A stretch of DNA of 13,846 nt from Pseudorhodobacter antarcticus (GTDB lineage: Bacteria > Pseudomonadota > Alphaproteobacteria > Rhodobacterales > Rhodobacteraceae). Location: positions 1 through 13,846 of the forward strand of contig CAMDHB010000049.1 of the NCBI GenBank assembly GCA_945897655.1, written 5' to 3'. This document shows, one piece after another, positions 1 through 7,709 of this stretch (position 1 is the first letter of the stretch; each line of letters opens with the position of its first letter). The notes beneath the pieces are model-generated. The model did not search any database and had not been told where the DNA came from. It saw nothing but the letters and a program-made list of their open reading frames with translations. The position numbers were made by a program, and so were the translations under genes.

Positions 1-188
1 CCGAACTTCGGGCGTATCTGCCGTCGTATATCCAGTTATTCTGTGGCGTCTCGCACCGCCGCGTCGTCCCGTCCGTCTGCGTTTCCGCGTCTGCACCGTT
101 TCGATGTGGGCTATCTAGGCCGCACAGTTCCAAGCCGCAAGTGAAAAAAGTGAGGTCTGTCGCATTATTTTCGCAATTCTGTTTTCAC
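1..188 (-). other. Non-coding left edge, probable leader of an off-window leftward gene
   Basis: I see no convincing gene in this stretch. Read on the minus strand it continues from the candidate NrdR box at 189-204 towards the window edge, passing an A/T-rich piece (about 140-185) and then GC-rich sequence. Some minus-strand frames stay open to position 1, but none has a recognisable start with a ribosome binding site or a known protein motif. The simplest reading is promoter plus long 5' leader of a gene that starts left of the window. If the NrdR box is real, a ribonucleotide reductase gene would be expected there; that is inference only. Confidence 0.35.
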
Positions 189-204
189 ACACAATATCTA
201 GGGG
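189..204 (-). promoter_or_regulatory. Candidate NrdR box
   Basis: The 16 bases acacaatatctagggg match the published NrdR-box consensus (acaCwAtATaTwGtgt) at 13 of 16 positions by eye, including the central AtAT core. NrdR is the ATP/dATP-sensing zinc-ribbon repressor of ribonucleotide reductase genes. NrdR boxes usually occur in pairs about three helical turns apart, and I could not find a good second copy here, which weakens the call. The nearest gene to the right (msrQ) ends at 294 and points left, so the regulated gene would be the one left of the window. Confidence 0.4.
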
Positions 205-226
205 TTAGCGGCAAGCGAACCCCTAG
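198..226. repeat. Perfect 9-bp inverted repeat
   Basis: CTAGGGGTT (198-206) pairs exactly with AACCCCTAG (218-226) across an 11-base loop. The left arm overlaps the candidate NrdR box. There is no T-run on either side, so it is not an ordinary intrinsic terminator. It may extend an operator or form a leader hairpin. Confidence 0.45.
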
Positions 227-237
227 CCACGCGAAAC

Positions 238-258
238 GGCGGCAGGATGCCTGCCGCC
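238..258 (-). terminator. Hairpin terminator after msrPQ (possibly bidirectional)
   Basis: GGCGGCAGG (238-246) pairs perfectly with CCTGCCGCC (250-258) around a 3-base loop. It lies 35 bases past the msrQ stop codon. On the minus strand the hairpin is followed by only a short GTTTC run. On the plus strand it is followed by ATCTTTT, a better tail. It most likely ends the msrP-msrQ transcript, though the short T-run on that strand lowers certainty. Confidence 0.6.
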
Positions 259-293
259 ATCTTTTCCGTTGGCCCCCGAATCTGGGGATAAGT

Positions 294-893
294 TCAGGCC
301 CAGATCAGGCTGCGGGGACCGTTGCGCCAGGCCCTGATTGCCAGCAAGGCCACCAGGATCGCGGCATAGGTCAGAACCTCGACCGTGTAGACTTTGCCGA
401 CCATCAAAAAGTGAATCATCCCCAACCCTGTGGCCACATAGGCCAGCTTGTGCAGCCGGTTCCATGTCTTGGCCCCCAGCCTGCGGATCGACCAGTTGTT
501 GGATGTCAGGGCCAAGGGTGTCAGCAACACCAGGGCCGACATGCCCACCAGGATGTACCAGCGCTTGTACAGGTCCGGGATGATCTGTTCCCACCTGAGC
601 CCCATGTCGATGGTCAACCACGACACAAAGTGCAGCACGACATAGGCATAGGCGACCAGCCCCAACTGGCGGCGGAACCGCAGCAGGTTCAGCCCGACCC
701 AGCGCAAAGGGCTGATGAACAGGGTGGCGATCAACAGCCGCACGGCCCACAGGCCCAGACCCCACTCAATCGCTCGCACCGGGTCGATGGCAGACAGACC
801 GCCATAGATGACCCAGATCGCAGGCAGCGTGCCCAGCGGGTAGATGACCCAGGTCGGCACCCGCTTGGCAAAGCCGTTGACAGCGTCCAGCAT
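294..893 (-). CDS. msrQ: MsrQ, heme-binding membrane subunit of the MsrPQ sulfoxide reductase
   Basis: This 199-residue inner-membrane cytochrome b-type protein (YedZ family) passes electrons from the quinone pool or a flavin reductase to the periplasmic catalytic subunit MsrP, which repairs oxidised methionine in envelope proteins. The sequence has about five to six hydrophobic segments (roughly residues 12-32, 43-62, 76-96, 113-130, 149-165, 170-188). Histidines at 88, 148 and 161 fall where the family's heme ligands are expected. Length is normal for MsrQ. The ATG overlaps the msrP stop as TGATG, so the two genes are translationally coupled in one operon, catalytic subunit first. Recognition is by family resemblance and gene order; confidence is high. 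Confidence 0.95.
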   Translation of the reverse strand: MLDAVNGFAKRVPTWVIYPLGTLPAIWVIYGGLSAIDPVRAIEWGLGLWAVRLLIATLFISPLRWVGLNLLRFRRQLGLVAYAYVVLHFVSWLTIDMGLRWEQIIPDLYKRWYILVGMSALVLLTPLALTSNNWSIRRLGAKTWNRLHKLAYVATGLGMIHFLMVGKVYTVEVLTYAAILVALLAIRAWRNGPRSLIWA

Positions 894-1801
894 CAGTAAC
901 TCGCCGCCAGATCCATGCCGGAATACAGGCTGGCGACCTGATCGCCATAGCCGTTGAACATCAGCGTGTCCTGACGGCCGGCCAGCAGCCCTGCCCCGAT
1001 GCGCCGCTCAGACGCCTGGCTCCAACGCGGATGGCCCACCTCGGGGTTCACATTGGCATAGAAGCCATACTCATTGGCGGCCATCATGTTCCAGGTCGTC
1101 GGCGGCATGTCAGCGACAAAGCTGATGCGGACAATTGCCTTGATCGACTTGAAGCCATACTTCCACGGCGTCACCAACCGGATCGGGGCACCATTCTGGT
1201 TGGGCAGTGGCTGGTCATACAGACCCGTCGCCAACAGGCTTAGCGGGTTCATCGCCTCATCCATCCGCAGGCCCTCGCGGTAGGGCCAGTCAAGGATGCC
1301 CATCTGCTGGCCAATCATCTCCTCGGGCCGGACCAGGGTTTCAAAGGCCACAAACTTGGCCCCGGGCTGCGGGCCGAGTTTGGTCAGCAGGCTGGACAGC
1401 TGGATGCCCTGCCACGGGATCACCATCGACCACGCCTCGACACAGCGGAAGCGGTAGATGCGTTCTTCCACCGTCAGGCCGGACAGCAGATCGCCCAGAT
1501 CATAGGTGCCGGGCTTGTCCACCAGACCATCCACCACAACCGACCATGGCGTGGTGGTCAGGCTGCCCGCATTTGCGGCGGGGTCTTCCTTGCCGGTGCC
1601 GAATTCGTAGTAGTTGTTGTAACCGCTGATCTCTTCAAAGGTGTTCGGGGCCTCGTCGGTGGAATAGGGGCTGGCGGCCCAGGTTGGACCGGCAAGGGTT
1701 GCGGCGGAAAGGGCGGCGGCCCCCGACATGATTTGGCGGCGGTTCAGATACAGGGATTTGGGGGTCACATCGGACCAACGCAGATCGGTTTTGAAAGACA
1801 T
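893..1801 (-). CDS. msrP: MsrP, periplasmic molybdopterin methionine sulfoxide reductase
   Basis: This 302-residue protein is the catalytic subunit of MsrPQ (YedY, sulfite-oxidase fold), reducing free and protein-bound methionine sulfoxide in the periplasm. The N-terminus carries a twin-arginine signal (N-R-R-Q-I-M, arginines 21-22) followed by an Ala-rich stretch ending in W-A-A-S near residue 43, consistent with Tat export of a folded cofactor-loaded enzyme. Cys120 in Y-R-F-R-C-V-E-A-W is the expected molybdenum ligand. An N-N-Y-Y-E-F motif (62-67) and the W-K-Y-G-F-K-S-I-K block (213-221) are typical of the family. The start is supported by AGGAG at 1808-1812, six bases upstream. It is followed directly by msrQ. 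Confidence 0.96.
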   Translation of the reverse strand: MSFKTDLRWSDVTPKSLYLNRRQIMSGAAALSAATLAGPTWAASPYSTDEAPNTFEEISGYNNYYEFGTGKEDPAANAGSLTTTPWSVVVDGLVDKPGTYDLGDLLSGLTVEERIYRFRCVEAWSMVIPWQGIQLSSLLTKLGPQPGAKFVAFETLVRPEEMIGQQMGILDWPYREGLRMDEAMNPLSLLATGLYDQPLPNQNGAPIRLVTPWKYGFKSIKAIVRISFVADMPPTTWNMMAANEYGFYANVNPEVGHPRWSQASERRIGAGLLAGRQDTLMFNGYGDQVASLYSGMDLAASY

Positions 1802-1871
1802 TTCGCGCTCCTGGCTTTGTTACTGCTCAAGATGCCTCATTGCGGGCAAAATACAAAATCATCTTGTCTCA

Positions 1872-1890
1872 CATTCCCGGCAGGGGAATG
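1872..1890. repeat. Inverted repeat between antiporter gene and msrP
   Basis: CATTCCC (1872-1878) pairs with GGGAATG (1884-1890) across a 5-base loop. It is 27 bases past the antiporter stop on the minus strand and about 70 bases upstream of msrP. No T-run follows it on the minus strand, so it is a poor intrinsic terminator. It could be a weak transcription end point for the antiporter gene or an operator for msrPQ. The rest of the gap (1802-1916) is A/T-richer than its surroundings and must hold the msrP promoter unless msrPQ is read from upstream; I could not fix -35/-10 boxes. Confidence 0.35.
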
Positions 1891-1916
1891 AAACAATTAC
1901 CGGCTGATTACAGGTT

Positions 1917-3098
1917 TCAGTCGGCTTTGCCCTTCATCAGCCGCGTGACAATCGGCATGGTCAACAACGTGCTGATCAGGGCCATCACCAACAATGCGGT
2001 AAACGTCGTGGACGATATGATCTGCTTGTCCAGCAATATCCCCGAAAAGATGATCATGATCAGCGCCTTGGTCTGCAAAAGCCAGCCGATTACGGCGGTT
2101 TCATGCGCCGACCAGCCCAGCATCCGGCCCGCCATCCACACACCCAGCAATTTGCCCCCGACCGATGCCACCGTCAGCAGGGCCGCCGCCGCCAGCACGG
2201 CCCACCCCCCAACCTCCCAATTGGTGCGCAGGCCGGTGGACAGGAAATAAACCGGCATCAGGGCCACCAGAACCACTTCGCGGAAGCGATCCACACGCTC
2301 CAGATCGAACCAGCGTGCTTCCAGCACCACGCCGGACAAAAAGGCCCCCACCATGAAATGCAGGCCCGCCCAATCGGCGGCCAGCGCACAGGCACTCAAC
2401 CAGATCAGCCCGATGAACCAGCGGTCCCCGGGCCGCTGCCGGGGGATCACGCGGCGGATCAGGGGGGCTGCGGTCAGGAACAACAGCACGAACAGCCCTT
2501 GCCGCCCCAGCCTGTCCCAATCCAGCAAGATCAGCGCCAGCACGGCCCAGATCGCCAGATCGTCAAGGCTGGCATAACGCAGCACCCGCTGCCCCAGGGG
2601 CGCGCGCAGCAGACCCAACTGCCCCAGAAACAGCACCAGAATGGGCAGGGCGGTGACGGCGCAGGCCATCCCGATGCCCAGCACCGCCTGCCAGGCCAAC
2701 CCAGCCTCGCCAACCCACCCAGGGCTTTGTACCAGGATCAGCGCCGCCCCCGCGCCAAACAGGAACGGCACGATCAGCGCCAACCCCGATGTCACCGCCG
2801 TCTCGGCCCGCTTGGCCCAAGCCTCGGTCAGATCCAATTCCAACCCGGCGACAAAGACGAACAGCATGACCGACCACAGCGCCAGACCGTTCAGGATGGT
2901 GATGACCTGCGGCTGAAACACCGCCTGATAAACGCTTGGCAAAACCTGCCCCATCACCCCCGGCCCCAGCAGAATGCCCACCACGATCTGCACCACCACC
3001 AGCGGCAGGGTGATCGTCCCGCCCAAGGCGCGCCAGATCGCCCATGGCAGGGTAAAGATGATCAGCAGGGCAAGCAGAAAGGTTTCGTTCAGCGTCAT
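1917..3098 (-). CDS. CPA2-family cation/proton antiporter (no RCK domain)
   Basis: Inner-membrane monovalent cation/proton antiporter of the KefB/NapA-like superfamily, likely exchanging Na+ or K+ for H+. From the chosen start it has 393 residues and about 11-13 hydrophobic segments. Family signs are the G-x-L-L-G-P-G turn (41-47), F-V-A-G-L-E-L-D (82-89), and the acidic pair Asp179-Asp180 in S-L-D-D-L-A-I-W, at the place of the ion-binding Asp in CPA2 proteins. It ends soon after the last membrane segment, so the regulatory TrkA/RCK domain of Kef channels is absent. Start choice: ATG at 3098 has AAGG about six bases upstream and leads straight into membrane segment 1. An in-frame ATG at 3176 would add 26 polar residues, lacks a well-placed ribosome site and sits in the tail of the upstream terminator. 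Substrate ion is not determinable here. Confidence 0.85.
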   Translation of the reverse strand: MTLNETFLLALLIIFTLPWAIWRALGGTITLPLVVVQIVVGILLGPGVMGQVLPSVYQAVFQPQVITILNGLALWSVMLFVFVAGLELDLTEAWAKRAETAVTSGLALIVPFLFGAGAALILVQSPGWVGEAGLAWQAVLGIGMACAVTALPILVLFLGQLGLLRAPLGQRVLRYASLDDLAIWAVLALILLDWDRLGRQGLFVLLFLTAAPLIRRVIPRQRPGDRWFIGLIWLSACALAADWAGLHFMVGAFLSGVVLEARWFDLERVDRFREVVLVALMPVYFLSTGLRTNWEVGGWAVLAAAALLTVASVGGKLLGVWMAGRMLGWSAHETAVIGWLLQTKALIMIIFSGILLDKQIISSTTFTALLVMALISTLLTMPIVTRLMKGKAD

Positions 3099-3190
3099 GC
3101 CGGACCTTGGGTTGCTGCGGCGGGTGTCCACGTTTTGCGGTTTTTCAGGCTCAAGGGCAAGGGCGACGGGCTCCATGCCTCGAAACGCAA

Positions 3191-3221
3191 AGGCCCGCCA
3201 CCTTTTCCAAGGGGCGGGCCT
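3191..3221 (-). terminator. Intrinsic terminator of the fasciclin gene
   Basis: AGGCCCGCC (3191-3199) pairs exactly with GGCGGGCCT (3213-3221). Inside the loop CCTT (3201-3204) also pairs with AAGG (3209-3212), leaving one bulged base. On the minus strand the stem is followed by TTGCGTTT. It starts about 20 bases past the fasciclin stop codon, so it separates that gene's transcript from the antiporter gene. Confidence 0.8.
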
Positions 3222-3241
3222 GCACGTGACAAAGGGTCAGA

Positions 3242-3727
3242 TCACATCGGCGGCAGGATGACGCTGTCGATCACATGGATGACGCCGTTCGATGCCTTGA
3301 TGTCGGCGGCCGAGATGACTGCGCCGTTGACCTTGGCACCGCCCTCCAGCGTGAAGGTGATTTGCGCACCGTTCACAGTGGTGGCCATCATGCCTTCGGT
3401 CAGGTCGGTCGACATCACGGCACCCGGAACCACGTGATAGGTCAGGATGGCGATCAGCTTGTCCTTGTTTTCCGGCTTCAGCAGCTCTTCCACGGTGCCA
3501 GCGGGCAGCGCGGCAAAGGCGGCGTCGGTCGGCGCGAACACGGTGAACGGGCCTTCGCCCTTCAGCGTTTCAATCAGACCAGCGGCGGTCAGGGCGGCGG
3601 CCAGCGTGGTGAAGGAACCAGCGGCGACGGCGGTATCGACGATGTCCATCGCGTGGCTTTCCGCGAAAGCAGGGGCCGAGAACAGGGCGACAGATGCGGT
3701 CAATGCAAGAAAGGTTCTGCGGATCAT
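3242..3727 (-). CDS. Secreted fasciclin (FAS1)-domain protein
   Basis: A 161-residue single-FAS1-domain protein with a Sec signal peptide: M-I-R-R, hydrophobic core, then A-F-A before E-S (cleavage near residue 22). The mature part is one complete fasciclin fold. Visible family blocks are G-P-F-T-V-F-A-P-T-D-A-A-F (H1), Y-H-V-V-P-G in the middle, and V-I-H-V-I-D-S-V-I-L-P-P at the end (H2). Such small FAS1 proteins are secreted or periplasmic and are linked to adhesion or surface interaction; the exact role here is unknown. The start at 3727 is preferred over an in-frame ATG at 3778 because it begins the signal peptide directly and has GGAG about nine bases upstream. It is monocistronic, judging by its own terminator. 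Confidence 0.9.
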   Translation of the reverse strand: MIRRTFLALTASVALFSAPAFAESHAMDIVDTAVAAGSFTTLAAALTAAGLIETLKGEGPFTVFAPTDAAFAALPAGTVEELLKPENKDKLIAILTYHVVPGAVMSTDLTEGMMATTVNGAQITFTLEGGAKVNGAVISAADIKASNGVIHVIDSVILPPM

Positions 3728-3903
3728 CAGGTGTACTCCAGTGGTTTCAGCCGGTATTGGCAAAGGGGAAACGCGCACTCAAGCCATTCGGTTCACTGTG
3801 AAGTTTCCGTGAGCGGGGGTTGCCGGGCCGTCAATCCGGGCTAGGCCCGCCTTATGGTGCGAATGTTCACGAACGGTTGAACCGCTGTGATTGGCAAGGC
3901 ATC
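3728..3903 (-). promoter_or_regulatory. Upstream region of the fasciclin gene with a small palindrome
   Basis: This gap of about 175 bases between clpB's terminator and the fasciclin gene must contain the fasciclin promoter. I see an 11-base perfect palindrome TTCACTGTGAA at 3792-3802, about 65 bases upstream of the start, which could be an operator. I could not identify convincing -35/-10 boxes. No coding sequence or RNA gene is evident. Confidence 0.3.
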
Positions 3904-3929
3904 AAAAAGGGGGCCGAAGCCCCCTTTTT
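3904..3929 (-). terminator. Strong clpB terminator with UUCG loop
   Basis: AAAAAGGGGGC (3904-3914) pairs perfectly with GCCCCCTTTTT (3919-3929), an 11-bp stem. On the minus-strand transcript the loop is TTCG, a very stable tetraloop, and the stem is followed by the U-run that forms its own distal arm. The stem begins at the clpB TGA (3929-3931), so termination occurs right at the end of translation. The A/T arms make it usable in both directions. Confidence 0.9.
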
Positions 3930-6541
3930 CAGTGAACCACCGCCGAGGCGGGGCGTTCTCGTTTGGTCGTACTGACCCTTCCCCCCACCAGCAACCCATC
4001 CGCCCCGGCCGAGATGGTGACAGTCGCCCCGTCCAGCACATCCCCCGCCAGGATCATCTGCGCCAACTGGTCCTGCAGATGCCGCTGGATCACCCGCTTC
4101 AACGGCCGCGCGCCATAGACCGGGTCATAGCCCTCATCCGCCAGCCAGGTCTTGGCGGCCACGTCCAGATCCAGCGTGATCTTCCGCGCCGCCAACCGCT
4201 TTTCAAGGCCGCGCAACTGGATGTCCACGATGGCCCCCATATCGGCCCGGCCCAGACGTTCAAAGATGATCGTCTCGTCCAGGCGGTTCAGGAATTCGGG
4301 ACGGAAATGACCGCGCACCGCCTCCATCACCTCGGCCCTTGCCTGCGTCGGGTCGGCACCGTCGGGCAGTTGGGACAGCGCATAGGCCCCAAGGTTGGAC
4401 GTCAGGATGATCAGCGTCTGCTTGAAGTCCACCGTTCGGCCATGACCATCGGTCAGCACGCCATCATCCAGCACCTGCAACAACACGTTGAACACATCTG
4501 GATGCGCCTTTTCCACCTCGTCAAACAGCACCACCTGATAGGGGCGCCGCCGTACAGCCTCGGTCAGCACACCGCCTTCTTCATAGCCCACATAGCCGGG
4601 CGGGGCGCCGATCAGGCGCGACACGGCGTGTTTTTCCATGAATTCGGACATGTCGATGCGGACCATCGCGCTGTCATCGTCAAAAAGGTACGCCGCCAGC
4701 GCCTTGGTCAGTTCAGTCTTGCCGACGCCAGTGGGGCCCAAGAACAGGAATGACCCCAGCGGCCGCCCCTCGTCATTCAGCCCCGCCCGCGCCCGACGCA
4801 CGGCATTGGCCACAGCGGTCACGGCGGCGCGTTGGCCCACAACGCGCTTGGCCAACTCCTCCTCCATCTTCAGCAGCTTGTCCCGCTCACCCTCCAGCAT
4901 CTTGCTGGTCGGAATGCCGGTCCAACGCTCGACCACCTCGGCAATCTGCTCGGGCCGCACGGCCTCACTCACCAGCGCATCGCCTTCACGCGCCTCGCTC
5001 TCGGCCAGCTTCTTTTCCAGCCCCGGGATGATGCCATAAGACAACTCCCCGGCCCGGCCCAGATTACCCTCACGCTTGGCCTGTTCCAACTCGGACCGGG
5101 CGCGTTCCAGTTGTTCCTTCACATCACGCGACGCCTCCAGCGCGGCCCGTTCGGCCTGCCATTTCGCGGTCATCTCGGACGACCGCTCCAACAACTCGGC
5201 CAATTCCTTTTCCAACCGCTCCAACCGGTCTTTCGAGGCGGCGTCGTCTTCCTTCTTCAACGCCTCCCCCTCAATCTGCAATTGCAGGATCTGGCGGTCG
5301 ATCTGGTCCAGTTCTTCGGGCTTTGAATCCACCTCCATCCGCAGACGGCTGGCCGCTTCGTCCATCAGGTCAATCGCCTTGTCGGGCAGAAAACGGTCGG
5401 TGATATAGCGGTGCGACAAGGTCGCCGCCGCAACAAGGGCGCTGTCGCTGATGCGGACACCGTGGTGCAGTTCGTACTTCTCCTTGATCCCCCGCAGGAT
5501 GGAAATCGTATCCTCGACCGTGGGTTCGGACACCATCACCGGCTGGAACCGGCGGGCAAGGGCCGCATCCTTTTCCACATATTTGCGGTATTCATCCAGC
5601 GTGGTGGCCCCGACACAGTGCAACTCGCCCCGCGCCAGCGCAGGCTTGATCAGGTTGGCCGCATCCATCGCGCCATCCGATTTGCCGGCACCGACCAAGG
5701 TGTGCATCTCATCAATGAACAGGATGATCTCGCCATTGGCGGTCGTCACCTCGTTCAGAACAGCTTTCAGACGCTCTTCAAACTCGCCCCGGTATTTGGA
5801 CCCTGCAATCAGCGCCCCCATATCCAGCGCCATCAGCTTTTTATTCCGCAGCGATTCCGGCACGTCGCCATTGATGATGCGCAGCGCCAAGCCTTCGGCA
5901 ATCGCGGTTTTACCGACGCCGGGTTCCCCAATCAGCACCGGGTTGTTCTTGGTCCGCCGCGACAGCACCTGCATGGTGCGGCGAATCTCGTCGTCGCGCC
6001 CGATAATGGGGTCAATCTTGCCCTGCTCTGCCGCCTCGGTCAGATCGCGCGCATATTTCTTCAGCGCGTCATAGCCTTCCTCGGCCGAGGCGCTGTCGGC
6101 CGTCCGCCCCTTGCGAATGTCATTGATCGCCGCATTCAGCTTTTGCGCCGTCACGGCACCCGCATCCAAGGCCTCCTTGGCCTTCGACGGGGTCATCGCC
6201 AGCGCCATCAAGATGCGCTCTACGGGCACAAAACTGTCACCCGCCTTCTTGGCCACCTTTTCCGCCTCGTCCAGCACCTTGACCAGACCCGGGTCCATGA
6301 AGGGCTGCGCATCGCCGCTGACCTTGGGCATCTTGCCCAGCGTCAGGGCCAGCGCCTCGGTCACGCGCTGGGGTTCACCCCCCGAGCGGCGGATCAGGTT
6401 GGACGCAAGGCCCTGCTCGTCATCCATGATGGCTTTCAGCAGATGTTCGGGGGCAAGGCGCTGATGGCTTTCGCGCATCGCGATGGTCTGTGCCGCGTTC
6501 AGAAAACCGCGCGACCGTTCGGTGAATTTCTCAAGGTTCAT
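3929..6541 (-). CDS. clpB: ClpB protein disaggregase (Hsp104 family AAA+ ATPase)
   Basis: ClpB is the cytoplasmic hexameric disaggregase that works with DnaK to pull proteins out of heat-induced aggregates. The protein has 870 residues, normal for the family. Order of domains: Clp_N repeats (about 1-145); AAA1 with Walker A G-E-P-G-V-G-K-T (205-212), pore Tyr250 in K-Y-R-G-E-F, Walker B L-F-I-D-E (274-278) and Arg330-331; the middle coiled-coil (about 400-530), which distinguishes ClpB from ClpA/ClpC; AAA2 with G-P-T-G-V-G-K-T (602-609), pore Tyr653 in G-Y-V-G-Y and Walker B V-L-F-D-E (671-675); then the small C-terminal subdomain. The start at 6541 has GGAG a few bases upstream and the typical M-N-L-E-K-F-T. 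The frame stays open far upstream but that extension is not ClpB-like. A sigma-32-type promoter lies upstream. Confidence 0.98.
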   Translation of the reverse strand: MNLEKFTERSRGFLNAAQTIAMRESHQRLAPEHLLKAIMDDEQGLASNLIRRSGGEPQRVTEALALTLGKMPKVSGDAQPFMDPGLVKVLDEAEKVAKKAGDSFVPVERILMALAMTPSKAKEALDAGAVTAQKLNAAINDIRKGRTADSASAEEGYDALKKYARDLTEAAEQGKIDPIIGRDDEIRRTMQVLSRRTKNNPVLIGEPGVGKTAIAEGLALRIINGDVPESLRNKKLMALDMGALIAGSKYRGEFEERLKAVLNEVTTANGEIILFIDEMHTLVGAGKSDGAMDAANLIKPALARGELHCVGATTLDEYRKYVEKDAALARRFQPVMVSEPTVEDTISILRGIKEKYELHHGVRISDSALVAAATLSHRYITDRFLPDKAIDLMDEAASRLRMEVDSKPEELDQIDRQILQLQIEGEALKKEDDAASKDRLERLEKELAELLERSSEMTAKWQAERAALEASRDVKEQLERARSELEQAKREGNLGRAGELSYGIIPGLEKKLAESEAREGDALVSEAVRPEQIAEVVERWTGIPTSKMLEGERDKLLKMEEELAKRVVGQRAAVTAVANAVRRARAGLNDEGRPLGSFLFLGPTGVGKTELTKALAAYLFDDDSAMVRIDMSEFMEKHAVSRLIGAPPGYVGYEEGGVLTEAVRRRPYQVVLFDEVEKAHPDVFNVLLQVLDDGVLTDGHGRTVDFKQTLIILTSNLGAYALSQLPDGADPTQARAEVMEAVRGHFRPEFLNRLDETIIFERLGRADMGAIVDIQLRGLEKRLAARKITLDLDVAAKTWLADEGYDPVYGARPLKRVIQRHLQDQLAQMILAGDVLDGATVTISAGADGLLVGGRVSTTKRERPASAVVH

Positions 6542-6606
6542 GATGTTCTCCTGTTCAGCACCGGCGCGAACACCCTGAATAGGCATATCCGCTGCGGCCT
6601 GATTAA

Positions 6607-6636
6607 CATTTGGGCAGTCCGCCGCACTGATGCAAG
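6607..6636 (-). promoter_or_regulatory. Sigma-32 (RpoH)-like promoter of clpB
   Basis: On the minus strand CTTGCAT (6636-6630) is followed after 14 bases by GCCCAAATG (6615-6607). This fits the heat-shock consensus CTTGAAA-N13-15-CCCCATNT well (CTTG intact, CCC-A and the later T matching). It would start transcription near 6600, giving a leader of about 60 bases to the clpB ATG. clpB is a classical RpoH target, which supports the call. The remaining part of the 6542-6680 gap must also serve queG on the plus strand; no clear boxes were found for it. Confidence 0.6.
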
Positions 6637-6680
6637 ATTGCCCGTTTGCCGCAGACCAGAAAAACCGGGTAAAGGGGGGA

Positions 6681-7709
6681 ATGGACAGGTTGCGCGACAG
6701 ATTGGCAGCACAGGCACGGGCCGTCGGCTTTGCCGACATGGGCATCTGTGCGCCCCATGCCACACCCCAGGCCGCCGATGGCCTGCGCGCCTTTCTGGCC
6801 GCCGGCCACCACGGCCAGATGGCCTGGATGGCCGAACGTGAAGAATGGCGCGCCTCCGCCGCCGCCCTCTGGCCCCAGGCCCGTTCCGTCATCATGCTGG
6901 CCGAGGTGTACACCCCCGACCACGACCCCCGCGCCGTCCTGTCCCACCCCGACCGGGCCGCCGTGTCGGTCTATGCCCAGGGCCGCGACTATCACGATCT
7001 GGTCAAGAAACGCCTTAAACGGCTGGGCCGCTGGCTGATCGAACAAACACCCTGCGAGATCAAGGTTTTTGTCGACACCGCCCCCGTGATGGAAAAACCG
7101 CTGGCCCAGGCGGCGGGTCTGGGCTGGCAGGGCAAGCACACCAACCTTCTGTCCCGGCACTTGGGCAACTGGTTCTTTCTGGGTGCCATCTTCACCACCC
7201 TGGACCTGCCCCATGATGCGCCCGAGGTCAGCCATTGCGGCACCTGCACCGCCTGCCTCGATGCCTGCCCCACCAATGCCTTCCCCGCCCCCTATCAGTT
7301 GGACGCCCGCCGCTGCATTTCCTACCTCACCATCGAACACCGCGGCCAGGTGGACCCGACCTTACGCGCCCTCATGGGCAACCGGATCTATGGCTGCGAC
7401 GATTGCCTGGCCGCCTGCCCCTGGAACAAGTTCGCCGTGGCCGCCTCCGAAATCGGTTATGCGGGCCGCGTCGGCGCCCCCGATCTGGCCGATCTCTCAA
7501 CCCTCGACGACACCGCCTTCCGCGCCCGCTTTGCCGGCAGCCCCATCAAACGCATCGGGCGCGACAGGTTCGTGCGCAACGTCCTTTACGCCATCGGCAA
7601 CTCGGGCCAACCCGGACTGGTTGCCGTGGCCCAGGCGTTGCTGCAAGATCAAGACGATGCCGTGGCGGATGCGGCGCGATGGGCCGTGGGGCGGCTGAAG
7701 GGGGAATGA
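6681..7709 (+). CDS. queG: QueG, epoxyqueuosine reductase
   Basis: QueG carries out the last step of queuosine synthesis: cobalamin-dependent reduction of epoxyqueuosine to queuosine at the wobble base of tRNAs with GUN anticodons. It is a cytoplasmic iron-sulfur enzyme. In the 342-residue protein I see the N-terminal DUF1730-type domain, V-D-T-A-P-V-M-E-K with Asp132 at the expected proton-donor site, and two 4Fe-4S cluster motifs: Cys186-x2-Cys189-x2-Cys192-x3-Cys196-Pro, then Cys239-x2-Cys242-x3-Cys246-Pro, with Cys212 between them as the remaining ligand candidate. A short HEAT-like C-terminal tail follows. ATG 6681 was chosen because of the G-rich ribosome site just upstream; an in-frame ATG at 6630 has none. 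It overlaps the next gene as TGATG. Confidence 0.95.
   Translation: MDRLRDRLAAQARAVGFADMGICAPHATPQAADGLRAFLAAGHHGQMAWMAEREEWRASAAALWPQARSVIMLAEVYTPDHDPRAVLSHPDRAAVSVYAQGRDYHDLVKKRLKRLGRWLIEQTPCEIKVFVDTAPVMEKPLAQAAGLGWQGKHTNLLSRHLGNWFFLGAIFTTLDLPHDAPEVSHCGTCTACLDACPTNAFPAPYQLDARRCISYLTIEHRGQVDPTLRALMGNRIYGCDDCLAACPWNKFAVAASEIGYAGRVGAPDLADLSTLDDTAFRARFAGSPIKRIGRDRFVRNVLYAIGNSGQPGLVAVAQALLQDQDDAVADAARWAVGRLKGE

Noticed and set aside
2103..3437. Long plus-strand open frame of 444 codons opposite the antiporter and fasciclin genes
   Set aside because: Its translation is rich in Gln, His, Pro and Arg with no domain signs, as expected for the antisense of GC-rich membrane-protein genes.
5411..6841. 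Long plus-strand open frame of 476 codons opposite clpB
   Set aside because: It is the antisense shadow of a well-supported clpB gene and has no recognisable domain.
6542..6913. N-terminal extension of clpB in the same open frame
   Set aside because: The extra residues are not ClpB-like, overlap queG and its promoter region, and ATG 6541 has a good ribosome site and the conserved family N-terminus.
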